DNA from: Clavelina lepadiformis
Taxonomy: Eukaryota > Chordata > Ascidiacea > Aplousobranchia > Clavelinidae
Length of the DNA stretch: 64,000 nucleotides
NCBI RefSeq assembly: GCF_947623445.1
Contig: NC_135248.1
Coordinates: forward strand, 14,455,820 to 14,519,819
Reading direction: 5' to 3'
Shown here: positions 21,653 to 34,381 of the stretch, piece by piece
Layout of the letters: every line of letters starts with the position of its first letter
Position numbering within the stretch: the stretch's first letter is position 1
Made by a program: the position numbers and the translations under genes
The notes under the pieces: model-generated
The model's database searches: none
What the model was told of the DNA's origin: nothing
Seen by the model: only the letters and a program-made list of their open reading frames with translations

Positions 21653-24600
21653 TCAATTAATCTCATACTTTTGGTAATTGTCCTCCCCAATATTTAACAT
21701 TAGACTGCTGGCATCCAAGTACACGCTATTTTGAGCTTCGGAAATCTGAAAGATAACATTAGTTAGGTAAGTTATAATGGAAGCACTTCGCTGATAGTTT
21801 CCACTCCCAAAAAGACTCACAGTTTTAGCGATGTTCTGGGCAGCTCGTATTCTTCGCAACTTCAAGAAACCAGGGTTTTTGCTGATCGCCTCACCAACGT
21901 GTTCACAGTTAAGAAAAAGGCAACTGGGCAGACACAAAACCTGTCACCATGACTGACATACATGAATAAGTAACGACTCAGTCGACTAAACTTGGGTTTT
22001 AAAGATCAAAGTGTAGGTGGTATTTAGAAGCATCGATGCCAAGTAATGAGCAAATGAAAGGATATAGTTTTGGCAATCTGAGCTTCTCCCTCAGCTTGTA
22101 CGATCTTCTGCTGTCTGTCCTGCTTTGCTCGCTCCACGATGTACTGAGCTTTTTGGGCGTCTTGCTGAGCTGTGTGATAAGGTCGTGGTTTGAGATAAAT
22201 CACATTTTCAATGCAAGTTACTTTCTGAGGAACATGCCATCAGATTTTCGCTGTAAAACATTCTCTTAGAAGCAACTGATGCAACTGTAGAAAGCACTAG
22301 CACAACGTTTCCCAAGAACAACTTGTTTACAATTCCTATTTATCTTTAAAACAGTTCGAAACAAGGACTGGGACCGAAAACATAATTGCTATATAAAAAT
22401 TCAGCTACTATAACAGCAATGGCTGCTTATAAACAAGTAACCCTTGTGTACAATCAAGATGAAGCAAATTTAGATTGTGCGCAATAGCTTGAGAAATGTT
22501 GCCCTAGCATATGTGTTACTTCAGTTAAAAGCAGAAATATTTCCATTTGCATATTCCTGTAGTCAAATAAAGAAGTGTTTGATCTCCTGCAGAATTAGCC
22601 AGGGTAGCAAATAAATTAAATAGAATCAATTTGCAAAATATAGACATGACTATACAGAGAGCAAGTTACACCAGTCGAGCAAGCTCGAGTTCATTAATGC
22701 CTTTCAAACCACATCATATAGCAATGTGATTACGATTTTATATCAACTTGGCCATGCCTTCTGTCACTAACCGACTTGCTTAGCTTCAACAGCATGTGTG
22801 TATTCTCTACTAAATGATAGATCGGTGATGGCGACATCATCCAGGATCATGTGAAAATCTTTCGTGCGTTCTGTCAGTTGTTGCTTGATCAACAGTGAAA
22901 CCTGGATAAAAATTGCGCTGTTGTAATACTTGACTGGCACTTCTGACGATGCGTTTCACTTCAAGTAAGTCGCCAGCCACAAAAGCATTGTTTTGCTCTT
23001 ACTCATACCTGAGATCTCTGGGTTATAAGCTGACTGGCATTAAATTTCGCCACCACACTCTTCAGAACCTCGTTGACAATGGAAGGAAGAACCTAATAAA
23101 ACGAGCTGTAAATAGTTTCTTGCAATTATGTCTGGCAATTGAAGCTGGAACCACCCAAAAAGTAGAGCAAATAATTAAACAATAACTCTGGTACAAGAAC
23201 TAATGACAAAAATAATCACATTTACACTGTAATTACAAAAAAAATTATATACGACTACCTTTTCATCATAATCTGTTCCAATCATTTGTGTGATTATTGG
23301 AAGTTTAGCAGCTTCAGGCCTTGTCAAAACTCGAAGGTTGATATTAACCATCTGCAGATCTTTGCTTCCTGTACAGTGAATAAAATTTTACATCGAGTGA
23401 CGTTTGTAAAGAAAAATGAGTTTAAAACTGACATCAAGATTTGAATAAAAACTAGAGAGAAAGTTGGTTTTGAAAGTGCAGTGTCATCAGATTACTAAAG
23501 ATGGAAATCATGCTCCTTGACTTGCAAGTGTGACTGGTACAACCGAGATATACCAAGGACAACACTGTTACTGTCCCAATAAGCAGAAATAAAATATCCT
23601 CTCTATTTCTGGAGTCAAATGGGAAGTGTTTAATAAGATCCTGAGTTTACAATGCAAGGCTACGAATTTTGAGTGAAATGCAGTCTTAGAGTTGCTAAGA
23701 AGCAAGCATATGGACACTCAGCCATACATCAAGAATACAGGATACAGGTTGCACCAGTCTAGCAACGTCAAAGCTCTTATTCGCCTTAACGATCATCATT
23801 TGACACCACTACAGCACTTTGTTAACTAGCTGGATCCATACGAATAGATTTGCTACAAATTTTAGTGAAATAAAATGTATTAAACTGACTGAGTTCATAT
23901 TTTACCTGTTGGGGAGCCAACCCTTGTCGGTCTGGATCGAATGTTGTATATAATTGGATACTGAAACCACGGTATTCTGAAAAATAAATATCAGGCAATA
24001 AGTAATGTACAAACTTGAAAGAAGCAGTATAGTAGTAAAATAAAATAACAGTCGTAAAATAGCAACTTTAATATGATTATACAATGAAAGTCATTGCGCG
24101 ATTTCTACCTGAAATGAAGTCCTTCCCCATAAACTTCATGCTTGACACCTCCAATCCTGTTGAAAATAACAGATCGGTGACCCCCCTCGACGGTGTAAAT
24201 AGATTCCTGCAAGTAAATTTCAATTATTACCAGTCTAAAAATTTTACACTGTATACTCGTCTACAGACTATGGCTGTTTTCGCTGAGATCTCAGCTGTGC
24301 AGATGCCAAATTCCGCTGTACAAGGAAGCAGCTTCTCTGCGGCTCGTGGTCAATTGTGATAGGGAATATTTGTCCTTTTACAACAAAAATTGGAAAAAAA
24401 TCGGTGTATCCATTTTTTTTTTGACTTTGTATTTTTTTAGTAGACATTGATTTCTCCTGGTGTACAACACTGTTTTGGCCAAAAATTTTCACCATACTCT
24501 GAAGTCTGGACTCTGTATAGCGACTTACCAATATATATCTTTAATTGTGGATCGAAATAATACTTACAATAATACAAACTACATGAACCTTTCACATTTT

Positions 24601-24728
24601 AGGTCTTAAATCAATTCACTCACTTTTATTCCATAAATTAAAGCTCCAATTCCAAGCAACGCACCTCCACCACCACCGAGCCGAGATGCCAATTTACCCA
24701 GTCGCCCTGCTCCATCTCGTAAAGACAT
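21653..24728 (-). CDS. PHB2: Prohibitin-2
   Basis: Complete gene for prohibitin-2 (290 residues; human 299). This SPFH-domain protein forms ring complexes with PHB1 in the mitochondrial inner membrane, acting as scaffold and chaperone and in mitophagy. Exons on the minus strand: 24624-24728, 24109-24206, 23906-23976, 23259-23368, 23009-23092, 22772-22901, 22066-22169, 21821-21898, 21653-21745. The protein starts [21 protein letters not shown] hydrophobic anchor ([13 protein letters not shown], residues 22-34) is followed by [75 protein letters not shown] and the coiled-coil AEGEAQIAK region. All introns are GT-AG except that between exons 7 and 8, which is AT-AC. Head to head with ATPSCKMT, 2.1 kb away. 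Confidence 0.95.
21899..22065 (-). other. U12-type AT-AC intron of PHB2
   Basis: 167-nt intron starting ATATCCTTT and ending TTCTTAACTGTGAACAC on the minus strand. The 5' site matches the minor-spliceosome consensus exactly, and the branch adenosine sits about 10 nt before the AC end, as expected. The join gives [14 protein letters not shown] without stops. The same intron is at 2944-3102. Confidence 0.88.
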
Positions 24729-26819
24729 CTCTTAAACGCTAATTTATATGTTTAAGTTATAATTCTACTTCAACAGACAACGATTGCAAACTTATTTCCT
24801 TAGGTTACAATGACTAAGTGCGGGAGTGGCTCTGGCTTATCTCCAACTGAAAATAACGAGAAACATTTATACTAATTTCTAGCATGAGTTTGGTACCATC
24901 GTCACCTCACAGTTGATAGTCGATACTTAAAAATTACGATGATCATTACATTTTGGCACTTGTATGCACGAGATTCATCATCGTGTACAGCTAACTTTTT
25001 TATCTTCTTGCTTAGGCTATAATAAAAAAGCAAAGTATTGAAGCTTCAGTGCATGCCATCTTGTCAAAATATTGGTCCTGGCACGCACAATTTCTCGTCG
25101 AAAATTGTCGCATTTTCCGGTCGGGTCGTTACCATTATTGCATAACCTTTGAAAGCAACGTAGACTAAAACCTCAATTTTTTGTTTATTTATCATAAACC
25201 GATGTAAGCAGGTTTTAAACATGTAGAAGTTCAGCATGCTTGCGTGAAGCTTTTCATTGTGGCAGATGGGCTATAACCACGCGTTATCACAGGTTATACT
25301 GAAGCTGACTGAAAAACAATACCGGAATTTTTACAATATCGATTACACAAGCTACTTACAACCATTTAAGACAACTCAAAAATGTTCCTTTTTGAAAATC
25401 CTTAGCTAGAACAACTAAACGCCGCATACCAGTCCAAATGTTTCATCGTGCATGATGACATGGTTATGAAAGCAACGTGCAAGTCATTCAGCGCGTGTTT
25501 ACGCACATAGACATCTATGGCAAACACAATTTACATTTATTTTGCTGTTAATCTTCTCAATCAATTGAATATTTCGAAAAATAAGTAGTACTATTTACCA
25601 GAAGTTTATCAAATGCTTTACAATTTTTAGATAAAGGTACATAAAACAACATCAGGATATCAAAAAAATCTTCAGCAAAAGGAAGCTTAGTCACTTTGTA
25701 TTGTCTGTTTTTTGCCATTAGGTGTGCGGAGCGAAAGTTGATGGTAAGAACCAAACAATCTACAATAGTTCTTCAAAAATGCCTTTTAATGCGTAACAAT
25801 ACAGTTCAAGTAATGGGTTAATATTTTATGCATTTGTTAACAGCTGCTAGCCTACTCACCCTACAAAGTACTAGGGTATGTATTAAAGTTCTGTACCTGT
25901 AAATGTTCAATTAGAACAATGTGATGAAGAAACAATGAAAGACTTCCAACAAACTGCTACTTTATGGAATATCGAAGCTTTCAATTTCGGAAAGGTTGTA
26001 GCGAACACTACTCAGAATGTCTTCGGAAATAAAACTGGCTGATGACGCAGGATTAAAAGAAAAGATTATATACTATGCAAAGATTGCACACAAAGTAGGA
26101 AAGCCAGTGATAAAAAGTGGCATCATTGCTGTGCTGATGCTCCTCTTTTTACTCTTTACTGTACAGATCATGCTTCACCTATTTCGATCTGAGTGTTTGT
26201 TTTTTCTTCGTTAATTAAAATGGACAAACAAAACTTTAGCTTATGCTTGACATACCGTATTCATATCATGTGCTATAAAAAGATACCGTACATATAGAAT
26301 TTTCCCAAATCAATTAATGGGTATTGCTCATCAAGTTATTTTCAGTTACGTGGGAGTGACCGCCTACCGGTAGATATTATAACTGCAACAACATTCAACA
26401 ATCTTAGCAAACAATATCTTCAAATAACGGTGTGTCGACGTTAACAACAACCGGAAGAAACAAAATGCTGTACCTAATTAAAATGTACAGTATGTAATTA
26501 CACATATATTACGGTATACATGAAAATATTGGAATAATAGCCAACGTTATACAATGTGTAATTGAAATGAAAGGTTATACACAATGCTTTAGCGAAAACT
26601 ATCAAACTTAAAAAGCGACCGGTTCTTCAGATCAGCAAATCTGTCTAAACTGCCTTCATCAGTCACCACGGTGTGCACCTATTGCTATGGTTATACCTAG
26701 AGTTCCTAGTAAACCCAAACCATGAGATTTCACCTTGTACACTGTACAGGCAGACAGATCGCGTAGCCTATGTGTTAAGCAAGTGATGGTGTGATCGTGG
26801 TGCAGAGTTGTTTAGGTAG
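24729..26819. other. Head-to-head intergenic region PHB2 / ATPSCKMT
   Basis: About 2.1 kb with the two 5' flanks. It includes a small open frame at 26017-26214 (described separately). No repeat or RNA gene was recognised and no promoter motif is defensible. Confidence 0.4.
26017..26214 (+). CDS. Candidate small single-pass membrane peptide (65 aa), unrecognised
   Basis: A 65-codon frame, MSSEIKLADDAGLKEK at the start, has a charged, helical N-terminal half and one hydrophobic segment (GIIAVLMLLFLLFTVQIML, residues 38-56). It stands alone between PHB2 and ATPSCKMT, on the same strand as the latter. I do not recognise it. The composition fits a micropeptide, but chance open frames of this size are common in AT-rich DNA. 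Confidence 0.22.
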   Translation: MSSEIKLADDAGLKEKIIYYAKIAHKVGKPVIKSGIIAVLMLLFLLFTVQIMLHLFRSECLFFLR

Positions 26820-28363
26820 ATGACAGAGTTAAACCTGTTGCAAGAAACGGAAGGGCAACTAAATAAGCCAAAGTCTAAACTTGGATTGGCTGCTTTTGGT
26901 CTTGTGGCTGGGTGTACTGTTGGTCTCTGTGTTGTCACAGCACCGTTTCTTTCACCTGCATTGAGAAAGGTTTGTGTTTTATCAGCTTATAAGCGTAGCA
27001 GCATAATACAGTAATAAGATATTTAGGCTAACGCTTCAGCAGGCCAGTGCAAAAGTTGCTAAAGTTTACATTTCTGTATATATACAGTAGAATCTGCTTC
27101 ATAAATCCATCGATGTATTAAATCCAAGTTGCATAACATATATTACGAGTTACACTAATGTTGCATATCAATGCAATATTGTCCCATATGACTGTGCTGC
27201 AACATGAACATTTTACTCTGTGAAGCGAGAAATAGGCAACCATCTTAGAGTGACCTTTCCCCCCAACAAACCACGCTGCATCAGTTTATTTGCATTGCCG
27301 GCTGATAAATACATATTGTGCAATTTACTATAATAAAATATGTGTGCTTCTTTTTGAATAGTGCACTCTTTTTTATTGTGACTAATAATAAATCCACTGC
27401 TTATTAAATCCAAAATCGCTTAAGACGGAGGTGGATTTATAAAGCGAATTCTATTGTATTGTTATTCTGATATATTTGTTTGTATTTTCTATAGATTTGT
27501 CTTCCCTATGTTCCTGCCACAGATGCACAAGTCAAAAATGTAATCAAAGCACTTCATCACCCACCAAAACTTGGAAGGACACTTGTGGATATTGGAAGCG
27601 GAGATGGTCGCATTGTATGTCAATTTTAGACATCATCTACTTGTTTTTTGGCTAAAATTTAGCTTTACAATTTTTATAATGTAGGCCTACATTTCACTGC
27701 ACTATTTATAACAACATGATTGTAATGCCATCTGTTTGTAGGTTTTCAAGGCGGCAAAGTATGGGTTTCATTCTACAGGTTATGAACTAAACCCATGGCT
27801 GGTGTTATACAGTATAGTAAGCTGAGTAATCAAGTTTCATTTGTGTGTTCTTCTCGCTGGAGGTTTTATAATAAGCTAATTTCTCGTTTAAATTAGATGC
27901 AGTCGTGGAAAAATGGTTTGTCGTATAACGCAAAGTTTCAGCGGATGGATTTATGGAAAGTGGATTACTCTAATTTTGATAATGTTGTTATTTTTGGTGT
28001 AGAAGAAATGGTAAGATGCTATATAAACATTTTATTGGTGCTCTAAAATAAATGTTATATCTGCAGTCAAATTTTGTAACTCACCGATCAAGTTTCAGGC
28101 ACCAAACTTATTTCTGTATTGTTTCTGATTGTATGTTAAATTTGTTTTCTCTAGTATTGTCTGCCTTGCTGATAATTAATACAAACATTCTGTGTATTTA
28201 GATGCCTACACTTGAGATAAAGCTGCTTAAAGAAATGAGACCTGGATCAAAGATTGTTGCTTGTCGCTTTCCACTCCCAAATACTGCAATAACAAGTAGC
28301 CATGGAGAAGGTGCTGATACTGTTTGGACATATGACATCACAGGCTCATCAGAGAATGGCTGA
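26820..28363 (+). CDS. ATPSCKMT: ATP synthase c-subunit lysine N-methyltransferase
   Basis: Five exons (26820-26969, 27495-27614, 27742-27816, 27897-28010, 28202-28363) encode 206 residues. The product is a FAM173-type class I SAM-dependent lysine methyltransferase (human ATPSCKMT 233). The family enzyme trimethylates a lysine of the c subunit of mitochondrial ATP synthase. An N-terminal membrane segment ([20 protein letters not shown], residues 23-42) leads into [16 protein letters not shown], which matches TPALRKVCLPFVPAT of the human protein. The SAM-binding motif I is [10 protein letters not shown] (81-90), followed by [12 protein letters not shown] and [11 protein letters not shown]. All introns are phase 0. 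The start ATG is four bases after AG (TTTAGGTAG), so a trans-splice acceptor is possible. ATPSCKMT is favoured over its paralogue ANTKMT by the N-terminus. Confidence 0.92.
27085..27456. mobile_element. Pogo/Tc1-like MITE in ATPSCKMT intron 1
   Basis: Imperfect inverted ends of about 26 bp (CAGTAGAATCTGCTTCATAA at the left, inverted match ending GCGAATTCTATTG at the right) are flanked by TA (27083-27084, 27457-27458). No coding capacity. Ends of this type occur in pogo/Tigger-like elements. Confidence 0.7.
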
Positions 28364-28381
28364 CATGCTCACCTTCCACGG

Positions 28382-28387
28382 AATAAA
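28382..28387 (+). terminator. ATPSCKMT poly(A) signal
   Basis: AATAAA 18 bases after the stop codon. Confidence 0.6.
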
Positions 28388-29412
28388 ATATTATTTGGTC
28401 TTTTTTCACGTGTTCTGTAATTTTCGGTGAACGTTTTGCTAAAAATGCTCATTTGTGTGTTGCAAATGTATTGTAATGTTGTTAATTAAAATATGTTAAG
28501 GCATTTTTAGTAAACCTTTTCCTAACAAATTACAGGGATAATAGCAATATAATATATATATATATATATATATATACAGTAGTAATATTTTTGTGATAAT
28601 ATTAATGCCTGAATTCGATTAATGATAATGCAAGAAGCATATTATCGCCAGTTAGCAGTGCAACAATATTCAAGCATTGATATACTGTGATTATCATATG
28701 TGGTAACGGTTTAATTAATTAATTAATTAACACTAAATTAATAAATTACTTGCCCTACAATTGTACAGAAAACTAAGAACTAGGGTAAATTAGTTTTGAA
28801 ATGTTTAACGATGCTGCATCAGCCAATTAATTGGACAAATAACTTAACATAAAAGAAATCAAATGCTTGATGAGTAATAATAATAAGTCAACTTATAAAC
28901 TATAAAGCAACAAAACGCCTTAAGAGTTGCATGTACAGTATTCTTAACCAGCTTCTAGTCCTCTGAGGGAGAAGCTAACTTGAAATTATTTTATTCAACC
29001 ATGTGCTGAAGCACAATAACCTTTCTTAAGCTGAGGGGGAAAAATAAATGATAAAATTTAAACAAGGGTTCTGCCGCGTTCTAGCGGCCACGATTGCAAA
29101 GGAAACAAATTGACAATTACCTGTAGACCTTCATTTCATTTAATAAAAGTATATTAACGTAAATATCTAATTTAAAACTGAAATTATAGGATAATAATCG
29201 GTCCCAAACATACTTTAAAACTAATTTTGCAACATACTTCCCTTTCATAAAATTTACGTTTTTATAAATAAGATATCTATATTACAGTAACTAATAACAA
29301 CCGTATAAATCGAGTTCAATTGGTGAGGCAGTGAGGCTAGTAGACGAAGATCGAGTTTTATGGTTATTTTAAATGAAATTAATTTCAAATTTATGTTTAA
29401 AATTGTTTAATC
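28388..29412. other. Intergenic ATPSCKMT-AK8, AT-rich
   Basis: About 1 kb with a (TA)n microsatellite at 28552-28576 and TTAA-type runs near 28713-28735. It probably contains the AK8 promoter. No gene seen. Confidence 0.45.
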
Positions 29413-32400
29413 ATGGATGCCACTAAAAAACCTTTACGGATTCCGCCCGATTTTGGAGTTTATGCAGAAGAACATGGAATATTTGACATGTACAAGGTAA
29501 ACGATTTGTAATGATACCGATTAATTAAAGTTTCATCCATTGTTTTCAAAATTTAGATAGTTTTAGCTTAAATACCGCCTACTGGAAGTTCATTAAATCA
29601 ATTTGTTGCCGTGTAAAAGTTACTTCTTTCACTGCAAAACCTGTATCAAACAATAAGGGAGCCATTCCCAGATCAATCTTGGGCATAGTAGTTGCCTATG
29701 TAGTCTGTATCTTTGTTAAACAAATTTTCTGTTAACAAAGAATGAAATATTACAGAATAGGCGGAATATAACATAAATTTGATTCATTTTTAATAGTGAA
29801 CGTGATTAATTTTGTTAATTACTAGTAGCCTATAAGCTATAGGCCTACCGTACAGGTGAATTATAATGTAAGCTACTATATTTGCATTTCTTAATTTTAA
29901 AGCCTTTTATCGTAGCGTCTGATGTGTCAATTGATTGTGGACAGGCCAGATGACCCGATTCAGTTCATTATCGACTGGATGAAACGTGACAATAATGATG
30001 GTGAGTTTCTTTAGATTTAATTTATTTGACTAGTTATTATTATGATAACTAATTAATTAATTATCATAGTAGGCTATAAAAAATTTTAGTTTGAATACAA
30101 ACTTCTTGATATGGACAAGCCATGTTTTCTGTGTCAGCTTTCATGTGTCAAAAATAAAAATAAATCCAGCTTGAAACTAATTATAAAGAATTATGAATAT
30201 GTTGGGATTTTTGATAAGACACAATATTCCTATAGATTACAGAGTAACTATTGAAATATACAATAATCCCTAGTACTTCTGTCCTACTTAAGATATGTTC
30301 CACAATTACGACTGCATATACAACATTTAAAATGCATTATTTTGCAGTTTCAAGAATAGCCATGATTGGGCCACCTGCAAGTGGAAAAAGTGGAATTGTA
30401 AGCTTCGTGTGTATGTGCTACAAATGTGTGGATTTTGTGCAATTGCGTCAATCAAATTTTACAGATTATTGGTGGTGCTTGACTGCGAAACTTATATGGT
30501 TTGTGTCAAACAGAATAGAGAATTAAACATAGACATCATTGTGTTTTAGAGCGCGGCCCTCAGTAAAAAGATCAATTCAGTTCATGTCACAGGAGAAGGA
30601 TTACTCGATGATGATCTCTCAGACGCGGCTCATGAAGCGAAGAACTACATCAGCAAATCACAGCCTGTGCCTGACACGCTCTGGGTAAGATATGTACTTG
30701 AGCTGGATTCAATCTAAGAACTATTCAAGCTACTGATGTTGGTTGAGTCATTCTGGGTTTAGTTGTATTTGATTAAACCATCCGTGAGTTGTATTGGTCT
30801 GGAACCACAGAAGACAACATGTATGGTTTATTGACCAAACAAGTACTTGGTCATTCAGGAACCCATCATCATCATCATTGCATCATTTATTTTAAAAATG
30901 GGTTATTGTTTAGGTGCAATTAATTAAAGATCGTTTGAAGAGGAAGGACTGCATTAGACGAGGATATGTCCTTGAGGGATTCCCACAAAACAGACAGCAA
31001 GCTATTGAACTTCAATCTTTGGGAATAATGCTAAAGCACGTTGGTAGGTTCTTACAAGGAAAAAGCTTCTCTGTTGATAAAATTAAATGTTTGTTTCATC
31101 AACAGTTTGTTTAACAATGCACAGATGTATACCCTTAATTGTCCTGAAAAAGATAACTTGGAAATAAAGTTAATTTTATTACCAAAAGAGCATTTTGTTT
31201 GTGTGTATAACTTGTTAACATGACTGACGGCAAACACTGATGGCTTCTGCTGTAGGTATAACATTAATATCAACTTCCTGTCCTTAAATCACTAGTTTTT
31301 CATTTTCGAATTACTATAGTTACCATAAAATCTGCTGTTGCAAGAAAGAAAAGTTGGCCATCTAAGTCATGCTTGTAATTATTTCCAATTTTCCACTTGA
31401 AGTTTTGGTCGCCAAGTTTTCTTTTAATTTTGCGTTTGCTCACAGTTGTACTTGACGCCCCATCCACAATGTTAGTGGAGAGGCAAGCTGGGAAGCGCGT
31501 TGACCCAATTACTGGCGACGTCTATCACACAACATTCGATTGGCCGCAAGATTCGACCATACAGGCCCGATTGCTAGAACCTGACGGCATTTCGGAAGTT
31601 GAAACAAGGAAAAGATTGGTTGGTATTTTGTGTTCGGATAGTTGCTAGCTTGGTTGCGCCACGTGACCAATTATTCAGGCTCGTGCAACCACACGTACCA
31701 TGTGACATGAAATAACTTTTTTGTATGAATACCAAACGTTAAAACTTCATTAAGACATTGCCTAATTCGGCTTACAACATGATCCAAACAATGGATAATT
31801 GGTTTTGTTTACAAAATAATATTTAAATGGTATTTAAGGTCCCAAATAAATGAATAATAAATGACTTTTGCTCACAGATAGATAGATGAAAGTCACATTT
31901 TACAGAAGTTAATAAATTGTTTGATACTGTACAATAGTATTCGTGTTCACTCAATACTTCCACACGGGCGATATTCAGGTTCGATCACGCATCAGCCCTT
32001 TTCTAGCTGTAACTACAGCATACTGGATTGATCTTTATAGACTAAACTTATCCCAGGATTAGAAAATATCAGTTAAACCACCTTGAATGAATCAATGCTA
32101 AGTCACCCAAAGTCCAAATTGCGAGTTTTGTTTCAGGAAATGCTCACACTCTAATAAAATACCCTTTTCGCAGGCTGAATATTCCCGGCAAATAGATGGA
32201 GTGCTGGCATCTTACCCTGACATTCATATGAAAGTGAATGCGGATCAACCAAAAATTGATGTCTTGGCACAGGTAAGTTCCAAGATTCTTTTACCTGTTT
32301 CATCCATCTTATTCAACCAATGTACTGTATTTGTTCTTGTACAACCTCAACTCATTAGCTTACATCTCGTAAATTTACCCTCACATTGTCAGATTTAAAT

Positions 32401-34381
32401 TTCATCTGACTATTTAAGCAAGTTTTTGTTTTTGCTTTAATATTAATCTATACTTGATCTCTTTTTATCGTTAATGCCCATTTGGCTTAGATCAGTTTAG
32501 GAATGCTCTGTATTGCCACAGGTGTTGAGTTACATAAACATCCAGCAACGATCAGTGGCCCCACACACTCCTCGTGTCCTGCTTATTGGACCGATTGGAT
32601 GCGGGAAATCAACGATGGCGAAGAGATTGGCAGAAAAATACAAGATAGTCGACGGTAAGTGACAGCACAAATAAGCGATCTCCAAGAAGTTTACAGGTTT
32701 AATATTTTGTTTTGGTGTGTGAAATCGACATCATAACATAAATCTGAACACTGACAACAAGTAGACCATTTAGACCAGGAGTTCTCAACCTCGTCACGCA
32801 AGTTTTTAATAACAAAGATACCTTCAATAAAATAGACAGACTACACACAATCCGTTGTTGGAAGATTATACACATTCAAACGGATAAATTTGATAGAACA
32901 ATTGAAACAGTTAGATAAATGGAACCCCTGGCTATACCAAATTTGTCACCGGGGATGAATTTGCCTCAGATTATGCTCTACTGATTTTACCTATGTCAAC
33001 CTCCGATTAATTCTTTATCCCATAGCGAGTTATCACAAAACTGTTCCCATAGCACTAAAAGCGGAATTTTTTCTGACAGTCTCTTGCGGGACCTTGATAA
33101 AGGAACAAATAGCTGGTGAGGCTAAGCTTGGTGAAGCGGTCCGCGAGTATGTGCAAGAAGGCACTCGCGTTCCCAACAACCTCGTTTGTAAGATCGTGGC
33201 TGATCGTTTGACCGAGCTTGACGCTTCCACAAAAGGCTGGGTGCTCCACGGCTTTCCCATAACTATGACACAGGCCCAGGTAAGCTACTAACTGTTTATT
33301 GAACTTAGTCTGTGTCCTGCTTATACTTGCAGTCAGCGTTTTTTATGACTGTAACGGTCTCTTATCTTTCTCCAACAGTCATTCAAAGTTTAGACTTTTG
33401 CACTGACGTCATAAAATTATCTGTTAGTTTTTAACAGCAGCCATCTCTAAAAGTCTCTAAGCGGTCGCTAAAGCCAAACCTTATACACTGCGACACTTTG
33501 TTTTGGTAGAATTTCATGTTGCATGAGTTTTTTTGTGTGGTGTTTGGTTAATCGCTATTGGCTTAAAATCTACTCTGAAGACCGTTGGATGTATTTGCAG
33601 GGTTTGGCTGATGCTGGACTGCGCCCGAACCGCATTTTCTTCATGGATATTCCTGATGATTGCGTCATTGAGAGACTCTGCTATCGTCTCACGGATCCCA
33701 TCAGTGGTGAAAGGTAAACGAGGAAGTTGTTCAACTGCCGACCAACTCACGTTCATGAGGAAATACTCCAGGATTGTTGAGTGTCGGTTCTCACTAAATG
33801 ACCACTGTATCATGTATGCAGGTATCACACACTCTATAATCCTCCACGATCGTCGGATATTAAACAACGTTGCAAACAACATCTGAAAGACTCGGAGGAG
33901 TCAGTGCGTCACTATCTCAATGAATACCACAGCTACTCAGAAGAACTAAGCGAGTTCTACTGGGACGACGGGGTGGGTTTTACCACTGTTATTTCTATCA
34001 TAAAATACGTTAATTGTAGCTAGTGCATAACACCGCGCACAGTTGTCGCTTTCCTTCACCAAACGCATGATCTTATTCAACTAACAAAGCTGTCAGTTTA
34101 CTAAAAACATACAAACTGGTGAATATTTACACAGTTCATGCCGGTTTATATAGAGAAATTAAAAGTTAATGTTAGGGTACAATCCTATATCCTGCTTTTT
34201 TATTACTATATACCGATTATATTATTTACATTTTGTTTGTTTATATCATAATTTAATTATATTTTAACATCTTTGTAACCAGGCTGTGAGGATAAACGCA
34301 GACCAAGACCCACAGACTGTTTTTGAATTCATCGAAAGCATTTTGGTAAATCCCTTACCCAAGAAACTTGGGAAAGAATAA
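29413..34381 (+). CDS. AK8: Adenylate kinase 8
   Basis: Twelve exons encode 483 residues (human AK8 479), collinear from [15 protein letters not shown] to the NPLPKK tail. Exons: 29413-29496, 29916-30000, 30348-30397, 30550-30684, 30914-31043, 31446-31618, 32174-32272, 32522-32654, 33080-33279, 33601-33713, 33822-33972, 34283-34381. AK8 has two adenylate kinase domains that interconvert AMP, ADP and ATP, and in vertebrates it is linked to cilia. P-loops are GPPASGKSG (64-72; the usual second Thr is Gly) and GPIGCGKST (275-283). Each domain has its lid signature: [18 protein letters not shown] and [19 protein letters not shown]. All introns are GT-AG. The stop overlaps an AATAAA, and SMC1 converges 0.7 kb away. 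Confidence 0.95.
32768..32945. mobile_element. hAT-like MITE remnant in AK8 intron 8
   Basis: Opens with CCAGGAGTTCTCAACCTCG and closes near GGAACCCCTGGC, reminiscent of degenerate hAT (Charlie-like) ends. No clear target duplication. Low confidence. Confidence 0.3.

Larger units (their letters stand above)
18961..23052. repeat. Segmental duplication, right copy (source region)
   Basis: Direct counterpart of 1-4090. Here both flanking genes are whole (UNC93 exons 1-8, PHB2 exons 1-9), so this is the likely parental locus. The right breakpoint is inside PHB2 exon 5 (23009-23092). Confidence 0.9.
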
